Assembly: GCF_018403245.1 (NCBI RefSeq)
Contig: NZ_BOSH01000004.1
Coordinates: 124,001-188,000, forward strand
Direction: 5' to 3'
Source of the DNA: Paenibacillus sp. J2TS4
GTDB taxonomy: Bacteria > Bacillota > Bacilli > Paenibacillales > NBRC-103111
DNA length: 64,000 nucleotides
Within the stretch, counting starts at the first letter, position 1; each line of letters starts with the position of its first letter. The notes under the pieces were generated by a model. That model was not told where the DNA came from, did not search any database, and saw only the letters and a program-made list of their open reading frames with translations. Positions 16,843 to 25,635 of this stretch are shown here, in pieces. The position numbers were made by a program, and so were the translations under genes.

Positions 16843-19032
16843 CTACACATTTGAGCAAGCATCGAAGGCAGTTCTTAGTCGACATATCACGTTCTCGATA
16901 AGTCTCCAACCGACATCTCCACGCAGGGTGGCGATCGATTCGGGATGAAATTGTACCGCCGCCATCGGCAACGATTGATGCCCGATTCCCATAATAATTC
17001 CATCTTCTGAAATCGCATGAACGTCAAAGCAGTCCGGCAGTTCTTTGACATATAATGAATGGTATCGGCCTACGTGAAATTGCTCGGGCAATCCTTCCCA
17101 AAGGGGACTTTTCCCGATGCTTTTAATTAAAGAGCTCTTCCCGTGCTGAGGATAATCTAAAAGCTCCAGACTGCCCCCGAAGTATTCCACCATTCCTTGC
17201 AGTCCCAGACATACGCCAAACACAGGCGTTTGCTTCTCCAGACAAAGATCAATCGTCTCGCTTAATTTAAATTTCGAGGGTCGGCCAGGGCCGGGTGAAA
17301 GGACTACCAGATCAAACGATTCTTGCTGTAGAACCGTTCTCGCATGAGGTGCGCGTAAAGTGACCACATCTGCACCTGTTTGTTTAATGTAATTCGATAA
17401 GGTATGAACGAAGGAATCTTCGTGATCGACGACCAATATTTTTTTGCCCTGCCCGACAGTTGATGAGGCCGGTTTAATGTTATTATCCTTTCTCTGTGGA
17501 TGGGATTCGCGAACAGCTTGGACTAGAGCGGCTGCCTTGGTCAGGGTCTCCTGCTCCTCATCCTCCGGCACAGAATCCAGAAGCAGCGTTGCGCCAACCC
17601 GAATTTGAGCGACTCCATCTTGGATTCGGATGGTTCGCAGCGTCAAGCCTGTATTCAAATCTCCATTAAAGGCGAAGTATCCGACAGCCCCGCCATACCA
17701 GCCCCTCGAAGAGGCTTCGTGATCTTCTATCCAACGAATCGCTGCACGCTTAGGCGCTCCCGTGATGGTCACCGCCCACATATGAGTCATGAATGCATCC
17801 AATGCATCAAACTCGGGACGTAAAAACCCCTCCACATGATCGACGGTATGGATAAGGTGGGAGTACATTTCAATCTGCCGTCGCCCGATGACCTGGACCG
17901 AACCCGGTTCGCAAATCCGCGATTTATCATTTCGATCCACATCGGTGCACATCGTCAGCTCGGATTCATCTTTAGCGGAGTTCAGCAGTTTTTTAATCTG
18001 ATCGGAATCTTCAATCGCGTTAATCCCGCGTTGTATGGTGCCGGAGATCGGGCAGGTTTCCACTCTGCGGCCTTCCACTCTGACGTACATCTCAGGCGAA
18101 GAGCCGACTAAATACTCGCTGCCCAAATTGATGATGAATCCGTAAGGACTCGGATTGATTTCCTGCAGACGTCTGAATACATCTGACGGAAGGCTGGGGC
18201 AGGATTCATATAGCGTGTGAGAGGGGACGACTTCGAATAAATCTCCCACCTTGAAGGATTTGGCAGCTTCCCGCACCAGACCTGCATATTTGCCTGCAGT
18301 GTAACCGTCCGCTGGGACGGGCCCCTGGAACTTGGGCTGAACACGCTTACCGTTTCGGTCGAGTCCGTTCGTTCGATCGCCATTAGCAGAAAATTCATAA
18401 GATAGCTGATAGGCGGCATTCATATGATGGTCTACCAGAATGATCTCGTCAGGAAAATAAAGGATCACGTCGGAATCGTCAGGGTTCCTCCTATGCTTCA
18501 GCTCCATCGGTTCAAATTGAAAGACTAAATCATAGCCGAACGCCCCATACAATCCGATAAAAGAATCCTCGGGAGAATAAAAAAGCTGCTGGATAGCTCG
18601 GAGAACAGAAAAAATGGACGGCTGCTTCGTTCTATGTTCTTCTGCAAAAAGCTTGTCACTGCTTCGGATATTTCCTGAAATCTCGTTATCAGCATAGATG
18701 ACATGTTCTATATCGGGGATTTGCTGCAGAGCAAGAAAAATGGCATGCAGTAATACGCCTCCTCTGGCATTCTCTGCTGCAATGCGGAATCTATTCCCAT
18801 TCGCTTTCAGCTCCAGAGCAGGGTTGATAAAGCCGATGTCCCAGCGCGAATAACGTCCGGGGTATTCGTAACCGCTGGAAAACAAGGCGCCTTTGGCATA
18901 GTCGATTTCTCGTAAAATAACTTGATGGGCCGTGGCGACATCCAGCGGCTGCAAATGGCGGGATACTTCAATATTTCCTTGGGTCGTATACATTTTCTTG
19001 TGCTCGGGGATAAAGGATGACAAAATGCTCAT
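16843..19032 (-). CDS. trpEG: Fused anthranilate synthase components I and II (TrpE-TrpG)
   Basis: Converts chorismate and glutamine to anthranilate, the first step of tryptophan synthesis. The 729-aa protein joins a TrpE-type chorismate-binding half, with SPYGFIINLGSEYLVGSSPEMYVR and CPISGTIQRG, to a class I glutamine amidotransferase. The amidotransferase begins KILVVDHEDSFVHTLSNYI (about residue 530), with nucleophile Cys in GVCLGLQG and His-Glu in QFHPES. Rhizobial TrpE(G) has the same layout and about the same length. ATG 19032 is preceded by AGGAGGT. It is alone rather than in a trp operon, and has a long structured leader. A pabA/B or phenazine role is less likely given the leader. Confidence 0.92.
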   Translation of the reverse strand: MSILSSFIPEHKKMYTTQGNIEVSRHLQPLDVATAHQVILREIDYAKGALFSSGYEYPGRYSRWDIGFINPALELKANGNRFRIAAENARGGVLLHAIFLALQQIPDIEHVIYADNEISGNIRSSDKLFAEEHRTKQPSIFSVLRAIQQLFYSPEDSFIGLYGAFGYDLVFQFEPMELKHRRNPDDSDVILYFPDEIILVDHHMNAAYQLSYEFSANGDRTNGLDRNGKRVQPKFQGPVPADGYTAGKYAGLVREAAKSFKVGDLFEVVPSHTLYESCPSLPSDVFRRLQEINPSPYGFIINLGSEYLVGSSPEMYVRVEGRRVETCPISGTIQRGINAIEDSDQIKKLLNSAKDESELTMCTDVDRNDKSRICEPGSVQVIGRRQIEMYSHLIHTVDHVEGFLRPEFDALDAFMTHMWAVTITGAPKRAAIRWIEDHEASSRGWYGGAVGYFAFNGDLNTGLTLRTIRIQDGVAQIRVGATLLLDSVPEDEEQETLTKAAALVQAVRESHPQRKDNNIKPASSTVGQGKKILVVDHEDSFVHTLSNYIKQTGADVVTLRAPHARTVLQQESFDLVVLSPGPGRPSKFKLSETIDLCLEKQTPVFGVCLGLQGMVEYFGGSLELLDYPQHGKSSLIKSIGKSPLWEGLPEQFHVGRYHSLYVKELPDCFDVHAISEDGIIMGIGHQSLPMAAVQFHPESIATLRGDVGWRLIENVICRLRTAFDACSNV

Positions 19033-19043
19033 GTGGAAGAATG

Positions 19044-19139
19044 ACCTCCTCTAAAATTTTAGAGGAGAACAGGAGTAACTCATATTCTCAACCAGACTCA
19101 TCTCTTCTCAGCTCAAGCTAACCTGTTCTCATCTCGACT
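19044..19139 (-). promoter_or_regulatory. trpEG leader: TRAP-like (G/U)AG array plus SD-sequestering hairpin
   Basis: Reading the reverse strand, GAG/TAG triplets start at 19135, 19130, 19120, 19114, 19109, 19104, 19099, 19089 and 19081. Degenerate CAG at 19125 and TGG at 19094 fill the two gaps, giving eleven positions mostly 5 nt apart. A 22-bp perfect palindrome (19067-19046) contains the Shine-Dalgarno AGGAGG in its 3' arm. GAGAACAGG (19130-19122) inside the array can pair with CCTGTTCTC (19073-19065), which overlaps the 5' arm of that palindrome. This is the layout expected for TRAP-controlled translation; TRAP itself is not encoded in the window. Confidence 0.55.
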
Positions 19140-19145
19140 GGTTTA

Positions 19146-19174
19146 AGCATAATCGATTGCTTGAATATTATCAA
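19146..19174 (-). promoter_or_regulatory. Predicted promoter of trpEG
   Basis: On the reverse strand TTGATA and TATGCT are 17 bases apart. The predicted start, near 19139, puts the (G/U)AG array at the very 5' end of the transcript. Confidence 0.55.
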
Positions 19175-19291
19175 TAAAAAAGGAGTCCAATATGGAAGGA
19201 TATTCCATGTAATATGCCGAAATATACAGGGAGGATTAGCATCGTGAATCTCTAATTTGAGGATATGGATAAGGATGAGGGGCGGAACTAT

Positions 19292-20335
19292 ATGAAAATG
19301 ACATTAACGGACATGGAACTGGCTGAATTTAATGCTCATATCGAAAACCTGGTTGCCGAGGATAAATTCTCGGGGTCTGTATTGATAGCGAAGCATGGAG
19401 AGGTGCTTTACAAGAACGCTTTCGGCATGGCGAACAAGGGATACGGAATTCCAAACAGAACGGACACCAAATTCAATCTCGGCTCGGTGAACAAAATGTT
19501 TACCGCCGTTGCAATCATGAGGTTAGCTGAAGAGGGCTTGCTGCATCTCCATGATTTCATTGGAAAATATTTGCCTCATTTTCCCCCGGAGTTGGCTAGC
19601 AAAATTACCATTCACCATCTCCTGACGCATACATCGGGGACCGGGCTTTACTGGAATCACAAATTTGAAGCCAAGTTCACGAAACTCAAAGCCGTGGAGG
19701 ATTACCTTCCGCTTTTTATCGATGATGCTCTATTATTCGAGCCGGGAACCAAATGGTTTTACAGTAATTCAGGATACATCATTCTCGGGGCCATCATTGA
19801 GTCGGTTTCAGGGAAGGACTACTTCACCTTTGTCAAAGAAAACGTTTATTCGCGGGCCTATATGCCCGATACCGATTGCTATGATCTGGAATACGATGTC
19901 CCCAACTTGGCCGTAGGCTATACTCGCGAAGGAACGAAGGAGGGGGGACCCTGGCGTAATAATGTGTTCCTTCATACGGTTAAGGGAGGTCCGGCCGGCG
20001 GGGGATATTCTACGGTGGACGACCTGCTTCAATTCGACATCGCCCTTCGCGCGAATAAGCTGCTGAGCCCGGAATGGACTGCTCTTGCTACGACAGACAA
20101 GCTTCAGTCTTGCAGTCCGGATATGCAAATGCATTACGGATATGGATTTATGGATGTCAGTAAACATGGTGAGCGGATCGTTGGTCACACCGGTGGCTTT
20201 CCCGGCGTTAGCGCGCTTTTAAACATGTATATGCTTAGCGGATATACGTTAGTGATATTATCGAACTACGATGCGCATGGAACCGTTGGAGTGCACCGCA
20301 AATTCGAGGAATTGTTGTTTGGCCATGGAAAGTAG
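19292..20335 (+). CDS. Serine hydrolase of the beta-lactamase (class C/PBP) family
   Basis: A 347-aa protein with class C beta-lactamase-like motifs: SxxK as SVNK in FNLGSVNKMFTAVA (about residue 68), YSN in WFYSNSGYIILG, and HTGG in GHTGGFPGVS in place of KTG. No signal peptide is visible, so it is probably a cytoplasmic esterase or peptidase-like hydrolase rather than a true beta-lactamase. I prefer ATG 19292, with GAGGGGCGG upstream; an in-frame ATG at 19265 would add nine residues. It stands alone between trpEG (divergent) and the arsenic island. Confidence 0.85.
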   Translation: MKMTLTDMELAEFNAHIENLVAEDKFSGSVLIAKHGEVLYKNAFGMANKGYGIPNRTDTKFNLGSVNKMFTAVAIMRLAEEGLLHLHDFIGKYLPHFPPELASKITIHHLLTHTSGTGLYWNHKFEAKFTKLKAVEDYLPLFIDDALLFEPGTKWFYSNSGYIILGAIIESVSGKDYFTFVKENVYSRAYMPDTDCYDLEYDVPNLAVGYTREGTKEGGPWRNNVFLHTVKGGPAGGGYSTVDDLLQFDIALRANKLLSPEWTALATTDKLQSCSPDMQMHYGYGFMDVSKHGERIVGHTGGFPGVSALLNMYMLSGYTLVILSNYDAHGTVGVHRKFEELLFGHGK

Positions 20336-21037
20336 GTCGTTATCGCGTTAAGAGAGGTCAGGGGTTGACCGATTTATGTGGTCTAGAAGAATTCAGTCAA
20401 ATTTAATAAGTATGAAGCTGGGTGAAAGGGACGTGTTTATGATTTGTTTACAAACTCTTCATAATATAATCGGTTCAACCTAATAATCAGTGCTTGATTT
20501 TCTTTCGCCACCAAACAGACTGGATTTTATACAGCTAAATAAGCCAGATCAGACGATTTTTGGCAATCTAACTGGAAATCATACAGCTAATTCGGTCCCA
20601 ATCTATCCAATCCCTCTTTAACCCCATTTCTAACGGTAGGTTTTACATTTAGTCCGGAGATCTAGCGAGATTTAGCGAGAATTAACTACATCAATTACAT
20701 TTAATCGGACCATCTGGAGGGCCAATCTATCAAGTGAAATTCTAATAAGATAAATCTGTCAAGGATGGCCTGTTAAAGTCAAGGACTGATTATGGTTTTG
20801 AGCCATATAATTTGTTGATTATATAAGTATATTAATATATATTTATTAAATAATCCCTGTTATGTGAAGTGAATCATTGTTCAATGCTCTGTAACGGTGT
20901 CTATAGCAGTAGAAGTTGTGCCATTTGGAACAATACTGCAGACCCAATATTGGCGAGAGAGAGTTGGAGAGTTTTGGGCTGCAAGGGATCGATTAAACAA
21001 ATAGCGCTGAGCTGTATAGCGATAGATGGAGGTTTAT
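20336..21037. other. Long intergenic region with degenerate short repeats and the probable arsR promoter
   Basis: No gene is convincing. ACTGGATTTTATACAGCTAA (20519) recurs in altered form as ACTGGAAATCATACAGCTAA (20571), with further partial echoes (TTTAGTCCGGAGATCT, TTTAATCGGACCATCT) to about 20720. An AT-rich, partly palindromic stretch (TATATAAGTATATTAATATATA, 20821-20842, given here only as position and pattern) may be the arsR promoter/operator; if so the arsR mRNA has a leader of nearly 200 nt. Confidence 0.4.
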
Positions 21038-21349
21038 ATGGAGCGTATCAATGAAATAGCAGAAAACCTAAAACTGCTCGGTGACAGGACCCGACTCACG
21101 ATGATGGCCTTATTAAAAGAACGTGCTCTTTGTGTTTGTGACATTGTGGAGTTGTTGGAAACCTCACAGCCTAACGCAAGTCAGCATTTGCGCAAATTAA
21201 AAGCAGCCGGGCTTGTAAATGAAACGCGTAAAGGCCAATGGATTTACTATTCCTTAAATATTGAAGATAAACCCTACATTCAAGTGATATTAGGATACAT
21301 TCCATCTCTGAAAGAAAAAATCGATCAAGTCAAAAATGATTGTGATTAG
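21038..21349 (+). CDS. arsR: Arsenical-resistance repressor ArsR
   Basis: A 103-aa winged-helix repressor that releases DNA when As(III) binds its cysteines. The metal-site motif is [31 protein letters not shown], with the CVC pair in the first helix of the DNA-binding domain, typical of arsenite-sensing ArsR. Start ATG 21038 has GGAGG 5 bases upstream; the ATG at 21026 overlaps this site. arsB begins 13 bases after the stop and arsC follows, so the three form one operon. Confidence 0.93.
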   Translation: MERINEIAENLKLLGDRTRLTMMALLKERALCVCDIVELLETSQPNASQHLRKLKAAGLVNETRKGQWIYYSLNIEDKPYIQVILGYIPSLKEKIDQVKNDCD

Positions 21350-21362
21350 TGTGGAGGATTAT

Positions 21363-22772
21363 ATGGCTATCACTGCGTTTCTTATTTTTTTAGTTACCCT
21401 AACCTTTGTTATTTGGCAACCAAAAGGATTGAATATCGGCTGGTCGGCAAGTGGTGGAGCCATCCTTGCTTTGATATTCGGCGTAGTCAACTTCGCCGAT
21501 GTTGGGACCGTTACCGGCATCGTGTGGAATGCGACTTTGGCATTTGTAGCTATCATTTTAATCTCATTGGTGCTTGACGAGATCGGATTTTTTGAATGGG
21601 CGGCGCTGCATATGGCTCGGCTAGCACGCGGAAACGGGCTCCTCATGTTTGTTTTTATTATCCTGCTTGGATCGGCAGTTGCTGCCCTGTTTGCCAACGA
21701 TGGCGCGGCATTGATCATTACCCCCATTGTACTCGCCATGGTTCGAGCACTCAAGTTTAATGACAAGATGATCCTGCCCTTTATTATGGCTAGCGGGTTC
21801 ATTGCGGATACGGCTTCCTTACCCCTTGTCGTCAGCAACTTGGTCAACATCGTCTCAGCTGACTATTTCAACATCGGTTTTGCGGAATACGCGAGTCGTA
21901 TGATCATACCGAATTTCTTTTCTATCCTTGCGAGCCTGATTGTACTGTATCTTTGTTTCAGGAAGAGTATTCCGAATATCTACAATCTCACCCAATTAAA
22001 AAGACCGAAGGAAGCTATCAAGGATATGCGGCTGTTTAAGTTATCTTGGTTCATTCTAGCTGCGCTGCTTGTCGCGTATTTCGTCAGTGAATATTTCTCG
22101 ATTCCGGTATCCATTATTGCCGGGGTCGCGGCTATAGCCTTATTGTTCGCGGCGAGAAAAAGTCCTGCGATTCATGCTTGGAAATTGGTGAAAGGCGCTC
22201 CTTGGGCCGTTGTAATCTTCTCTATCGGCATGTATGTGGTGGTTTATGGCTTGCGAAATGCCGGACTTACCGATGCATTAGGCAACGTTATTCAAGCGAT
22301 CGCTGATAAAGGATTGTTCGCGGCGACAGTGGGTATGGGTTTTATTGCAGCCGTCCTTTCATCCATCATGAACAACATGCCGACGGTCATGATCGATGCG
22401 CTGGCTATCCAAGGTACGCAAACCGGTGGATTTATTCGTGAGGGGCTGATTTATGCGAATGTGATCGGTTCGGATTTGGGGCCGAAAATTACCCCGATCG
22501 GGTCCCTTGCAACTCTGCTTTGGTTGCATGTGCTTTCCACGAAAAACGTAAAAATCAGTTGGGGGTATTATTTTAAAGTCGGCATTCTGTTAACCATACC
22601 GACGCTGTTCATTACTCTCATCGGTCTTTATGTGTGGCTTTATGTACTCCAAACGTTACAGGTGAATGTATGGCTATGTATTATGGTTCTTGTGGTTGTG
22701 CTTGTGGTGGCAGCGATGATCATTAAATCCTTCCTGGGAAAAAACAAATCAAAAGAGGGCATCAAGGCGTAA
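21363..22772 (+). CDS. arsB: Arsenite/antimonite efflux pump ArsB
   Basis: Membrane transporter of 469 aa that expels As(III), driven by membrane potential. The N-terminal sequence ([22 protein letters not shown]) and [46 protein letters not shown] and [12 protein letters not shown] closely match the staphylococcal plasmid ArsB pattern. About twelve transmembrane helices are visible, with a basic C-terminus. ATG 21363 with TGGAGG upstream is the start. No arsA ATPase gene is present, so it should act as a secondary pump. Confidence 0.94.
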   Translation: MAITAFLIFLVTLTFVIWQPKGLNIGWSASGGAILALIFGVVNFADVGTVTGIVWNATLAFVAIILISLVLDEIGFFEWAALHMARLARGNGLLMFVFIILLGSAVAALFANDGAALIITPIVLAMVRALKFNDKMILPFIMASGFIADTASLPLVVSNLVNIVSADYFNIGFAEYASRMIIPNFFSILASLIVLYLCFRKSIPNIYNLTQLKRPKEAIKDMRLFKLSWFILAALLVAYFVSEYFSIPVSIIAGVAAIALLFAARKSPAIHAWKLVKGAPWAVVIFSIGMYVVVYGLRNAGLTDALGNVIQAIADKGLFAATVGMGFIAAVLSSIMNNMPTVMIDALAIQGTQTGGFIREGLIYANVIGSDLGPKITPIGSLATLLWLHVLSTKNVKISWGYYFKVGILLTIPTLFITLIGLYVWLYVLQTLQVNVWLCIMVLVVVLVVAAMIIKSFLGKNKSKEGIKA

Positions 22773-22801
22773 ATAATTAATACCCAAGGAGATCGTTAAG
22801 C

Positions 22802-23227
22802 ATGGAGAAAAAACCTTTGGTTTACTTTTTATGTACTGGAAATTCTTGCAGGAGCCAAATCGCGGATGGGTTTTTGAAGCAACTTGGCTGCGATAATTTT
22901 GAAGTGAAGAGCGCGGGCCTTGAAGCACATGGACTCAATCCTCGTGCGGTTCAAGTGATGAAAGAGGCTGGCATAGATATAAGTAAAAATACCTCTGATG
23001 TGATCGATCCGGAAATTTTGAATCGTGCTGATTATGTCATCACCCTTTGTGGTCACGCCGACGAGCATTGTCCTGTCATCTCCAACAAGAATGTAACCAA
23101 ATGGCATTGGGGCTTTGATGATCCGGCAAGAGCGGAGGGATCGGAAGACGAAATTATGAACCAGTTCCGCACTGTTCGCGATGCAATCAAGAGCCGGATT
23201 GAGCAGTTCGTCAAATTTTTGATTTAA
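22802..23227 (+). CDS. arsC: Thioredoxin-coupled arsenate reductase ArsC
   Basis: Reduces As(V) to As(III) for export. The 141-aa low-molecular-weight phosphatase-like protein has the P-loop CTGNSCRS (nucleophilic Cys11) and the resolving pair in [10 protein letters not shown], about residues 80-88, which form the Cys relay of the staphylococcal ArsC type. The WGFDDPA segment is also typical. AAGGAG lies before the ATG. It closes the arsRBC operon. Confidence 0.95.
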   Translation: MEKKPLVYFLCTGNSCRSQIADGFLKQLGCDNFEVKSAGLEAHGLNPRAVQVMKEAGIDISKNTSDVIDPEILNRADYVITLCGHADEHCPVISNKNVTKWHWGFDDPARAEGSEDEIMNQFRTVRDAIKSRIEQFVKFLI

Positions 23228-23231
23228 ATAC

Positions 23232-23260
23232 TTGTAAATTGCAATCTATTGGTGTATAAC
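23232..23260 (+). promoter_or_regulatory. Promoter and operator of the marR-type gene
   Basis: TTGTAA and TATAAC are 17 bases apart. The -35 box is part of the near-palindrome TTGTAAATTGCAA (23232-23244), which reappears as a perfect palindrome after the gene. That overlap suggests autorepression. Confidence 0.65.
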
Positions 23261-23281
23261 TATGAAATGAGGTGAATCACA

Positions 23282-23731
23282 TTGGAAAACGTTCGCGAAC
23301 TATTTCAAATCATGACACGCCGATTTGGGTTTCTCAATAAAAATTGCTGCTCGGCCGGTGGCTATGAAATATCCTTAGTTCAAAGCCATATTCTTTACGA
23401 AATCGATCGTCAGCATAAGCCTTCTATGCAACCAGTAGCTGAGGCATTAGGTACCGATATCACGACCTTTAGTCGTCAAATTCAATCGTTAATCAAAATG
23501 AACTTAGTGAAAAAAGCGCCCGATCCGGACGACCGCAGAGTGTATGTCCTTTCCTTAACGACAGAAGGCATGTACGTGGCCACGACGATTGACCAGCAAA
23601 TGAATGCTTATTTAGATGAAATTTTCTCACACATGAACGATTTTGAAAAAGAAACGGTCATTCGCTCCATTAAACTTTTAAATGAAGCAATGGCGAATTC
23701 CAGCCCATGCTGTTCCACCCCAGCGGGGTGA
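23282..23731 (+). CDS. MarR-family regulator with two Cys-Cys pairs, likely arsenical-responsive
   Basis: A 149-aa MarR-type winged helix protein: dimerisation helices at both ends, HTH around MQPVAEALGTDITTFSRQIQSLIKMNLVKK and the wing PDPDDRRVYVLSLT. Unusual are two vicinal cysteine pairs, C22-C23 (NKNCCSAGG) and C143-C144 (SSPCCSTP), which could bind trivalent arsenic across the dimer. It starts at TTG behind TGAGGTG. It lies between arsRBC and arsM, with matching operator palindromes on both sides. The sensing role is inferred from context and cysteines, not from a named family. Confidence 0.8.
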   Translation: MENVRELFQIMTRRFGFLNKNCCSAGGYEISLVQSHILYEIDRQHKPSMQPVAEALGTDITTFSRQIQSLIKMNLVKKAPDPDDRRVYVLSLTTEGMYVATTIDQQMNAYLDEIFSHMNDFEKETVIRSIKLLNEAMANSSPCCSTPAG

Positions 23732-23748
23732 TTTCTTCCCTCTTATAC

Positions 23749-23761
23749 TTGCAAAATGCAA
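23749..23761. promoter_or_regulatory. Second MarR-type operator, upstream of arsM
   Basis: TTGCAAAATGCAA is a perfect 13-base palindrome (TTGCA-AAA-TGCAA), preceded by ATAC as is the site at 23232-23244. It lies 18 bases after the marR stop and about 180 bases before arsM. Confidence 0.6.
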
Positions 23762-23785
23762 CTAAATTTAAGGGGTGCTGGTAGG

Positions 23786-23848
23786 AATGAAGTCTTGGAT
23801 ACGATTGTCATTGGAGAGGGGCAGGCAGGTCTTGCTTCTGGACCTTAA
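23786..23848 (+). pseudogene. Remnant of a flavoprotein monooxygenase gene (ArsO-like)
   Basis: One frame reads NEVLDTIVIGEGQAGLASGP then stop, which is the N-terminal dinucleotide-binding motif (DTxVIGxGQAGLA) of FAD/NAD(P)-dependent monooxygenases. The domain breaks off after about 20 residues and no continuation is seen before arsM. Such flavoproteins (ArsO) are known companions in ars operons, so this is probably a deleted third gene of the cluster. The match rests on one short motif. Confidence 0.5.
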
Positions 23849-23942
23849 GGGGGGTGGGGCCGGACGCAAAGTTTGTTGTCAAACGGCTGTTCCATCATCT
23901 TAAACGTTGAATGCATAAAAAATTAAACTAGGAGTGATTTTC

Positions 23943-24755
23943 ATGAATCAAGTCAGTGAGGATCAGATTCGTCAAAATGTTCGCAGCCGGTATAAAGAAA
24001 TGGCTTTGCACCCGGTGGAAACCGGATCATGCTGTACACCGACTTCTGCAAGTTCCAGCTGTTGTGATTCGCCGATGGATTACGGGGAGGTTTCTGCCAA
24101 GCTTGGTTATTCGTACGAGGAGTTAACCGCTGTCCCGGAAGGCGCGAATCTTGGTCTGGGCTGCGGCAATCCGCAAGCGATTGCCGAACTGCAGCCAGGA
24201 GAAGCAGTGCTTGATCTTGGCAGCGGCGGCGGTTTCGATTGCTTTCTGGCTTCGCGACAAGTCGGAGAGACGGGGCGAGTGATTGGTGTAGACATGACGC
24301 CGGAAATGGTAAGTCGTGCCCGCGCTAATGCCGCGAAAGGCGGGTTTACGAATACCGAATTCCGTTTAGGGGAAATTGAGCATTTGCCTGTTGCAGATCA
24401 GACGGTGGACGTCATTATTTCGAATTGCGTGATCAATCTTTCTCCGGCCAAGCAACAAGTATTTGATGAAGCATTCCGGGTTCTACGCTCCGGTGGCCGC
24501 CTTGCCATATCCGATATCGTGACCATCACGGAACTGCCTGATGAAATCAAAAACGATTTGGACGTGATGTATTCGAGCTGTGTATCAGGGGCCTCATCGA
24601 TTGAGGAAGTCAAGGCGATGCTAACGCAAAGCGGATTTATGAATGTGGTCGTCGAGCCGAAGGATGAGTCGAAAACGTTTATCCAAGATTGGGTACCTGA
24701 AGCCAATATACAAAACTATATCGTCTCGGCGGTTATAGCAGGGGTCAAACCTTAA
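23943..24755 (+). CDS. arsM: Arsenite S-adenosylmethionine methyltransferase ArsM
   Basis: Methylates As(III) to mono-, di- and trimethyl arsenicals. The 270-aa protein has the SAM-binding motif VLDLGSGGGFDCFLASRQVG, and the three family cysteines in LGLGCGNP, ISNCVINLS and YSSCVSGASS. Two extra CC pairs lie in the N-terminal region (residues 30-31 and 40-41), a feature also seen in other bacterial ArsM proteins. ATG 23943 follows AGGAG; the ATG at 23934 is less well placed. A strong terminator follows. Confidence 0.94.
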   Translation: MNQVSEDQIRQNVRSRYKEMALHPVETGSCCTPTSASSSCCDSPMDYGEVSAKLGYSYEELTAVPEGANLGLGCGNPQAIAELQPGEAVLDLGSGGGFDCFLASRQVGETGRVIGVDMTPEMVSRARANAAKGGFTNTEFRLGEIEHLPVADQTVDVIISNCVINLSPAKQQVFDEAFRVLRSGGRLAISDIVTITELPDEIKNDLDVMYSSCVSGASSIEEVKAMLTQSGFMNVVVEPKDESKTFIQDWVPEANIQNYIVSAVIAGVKP

Positions 24756-24768
24756 ACAAATTGAACGA

Positions 24769-24795
24769 GGCCCCTTTCTAAAAGGGGGCTTTATT
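24769..24795. terminator. Terminator after arsM
   Basis: GGCCCCTTTCTAAAAGGGGGC forms a G/C-rich hairpin followed by TTTATTATT. It overlaps the end of the decayed yolD copy on the other strand. Confidence 0.8.
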
Positions 24796-25093
24796 ATTGT
24801 TTATTTCAATGTTAAGTAGATCATACAGTTCAATCCACGTATAATCATTTGCCGTTAAAACCTTTACTCGTTTCAAATACACATCCATATTTCTAATTTT
24901 GCCTGTTATGACTGTATCTTTATACTGGTTAAACACTGTAATTATGACTTCTCGATCATTCTCAAAGGTTTCTGACAGTAGTTGCGAAAGTTCCTCCAAT
25001 CTATGCTCATCTAATTGGGGGCGCGGGTTCTTGCAAAAGTTCTGCTGCAGCCGGATGTTTCCACATTCCATTGCCTTGCAATTTTTTACTCAT
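24778..25093 (-). pseudogene. Decayed yolD copy with internal deletion and frameshift
   Basis: From ATG 25093 the frame reads MSKKLQGNGMWKHPA and soon stops. The body of a YolD-like protein continues in another frame from 25071 (RLQQNFCKNPRPQLDE, then VIITVFNQYKDTVITGKIRNMD and YTWIELYDLLNIE). The intact yolD at 27784-28119 has the same start (MSKKLQGNG) and the same RLQQNLHKNPRPQLDE. About 50 bases between these blocks are missing here, shifting the frame. A stretch of about 50 bases (25007-25058) is almost the same in the two copies. A shorter 97-aa protein could still start at 25071, but it has only a weak ribosome site. Confidence 0.7.
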
Positions 25094-25143
25094 TTATAGC
25101 GCTCTCCAATTTTTTGTGATCTATCCATAGCTTACTCGGCAGA
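25090..25143 (-). pseudogene. C-terminal scrap of a Y-family DNA polymerase gene
   Basis: Directly upstream of the decayed yolD, the reverse strand reads AE-stop-AMDRSQKIGERYK then stop, matching the end of the intact polymerase (AAERSLKIGGHYK). The polymerase stop overlaps the yolD start in both places. An in-frame stop and loss of everything further upstream show that this is a relic of a second polymerase-yolD operon. Confidence 0.65.
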
Positions 25144-25635
25144 TATACATTTTTGGCACATCCATATTCGGATTTTATAGGTATGCCTTTGATTTCATTT
25201 CAATCGAGCAATAACTGCTTCAGAAGTATAATTAACAGCTGCCCGCTTCCTTCACTTAGGGTGAAGCGAGGTACTCATTTGAGTGGTTTTACTTTTATAA
25301 TTTTACACATATTTCATTCTTGTCTGGTATTAGTAGGACATAGCATATTCAATCTCCTAAAGTTTATACGAATAATATATTTTGACAGCAAACGACAATT
25401 ATTTACATAAATTTAGTAATTTTTTACTATATTTAGAAGTTGTTATGTCTGATATGATGGAGTTGTCATGAAAAATTGGAAAGAATTAACTCTTATTTGA
25501 CGAATGAGCTGATAAGGAAAGGGGGAAGTGCCCACTGATAGATTCATCTAAATGAAATGTAAAGGAACAATCTTTTCATGCCAAATGAAAGAATTATTTG
25601 TACTCATTAATTGAAAAAATAGGAGGATTATAATA
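25144..25635. other. AT-rich intergenic region
   Basis: About 490 bases of low GC with no convincing gene. An 85-codon frame at 25153-25410 lacks a ribosome site and looks random. The last 100 bases hold the upstream region of the exported 407-aa protein, with AGGAGG just before its TTG. Confidence 0.5.

Noticed and set aside
16843..19032. Phenazine-type PhzE instead of anthranilate synthase
   Set aside because: Domain order is similar, but no phz genes are near and the leader looks tryptophan-responsive; trpEG is simpler.
20517..20725. CRISPR-like or phage attachment repeats
   Set aside because: Units are few and degenerate, spacing is irregular, and there is no integrase or cas gene in the window.
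25153..25410. 85-codon frame in the AT-rich gap
   Set aside because: No ribosome site, random-looking sequence, and open frames are expected by chance at such low GC.
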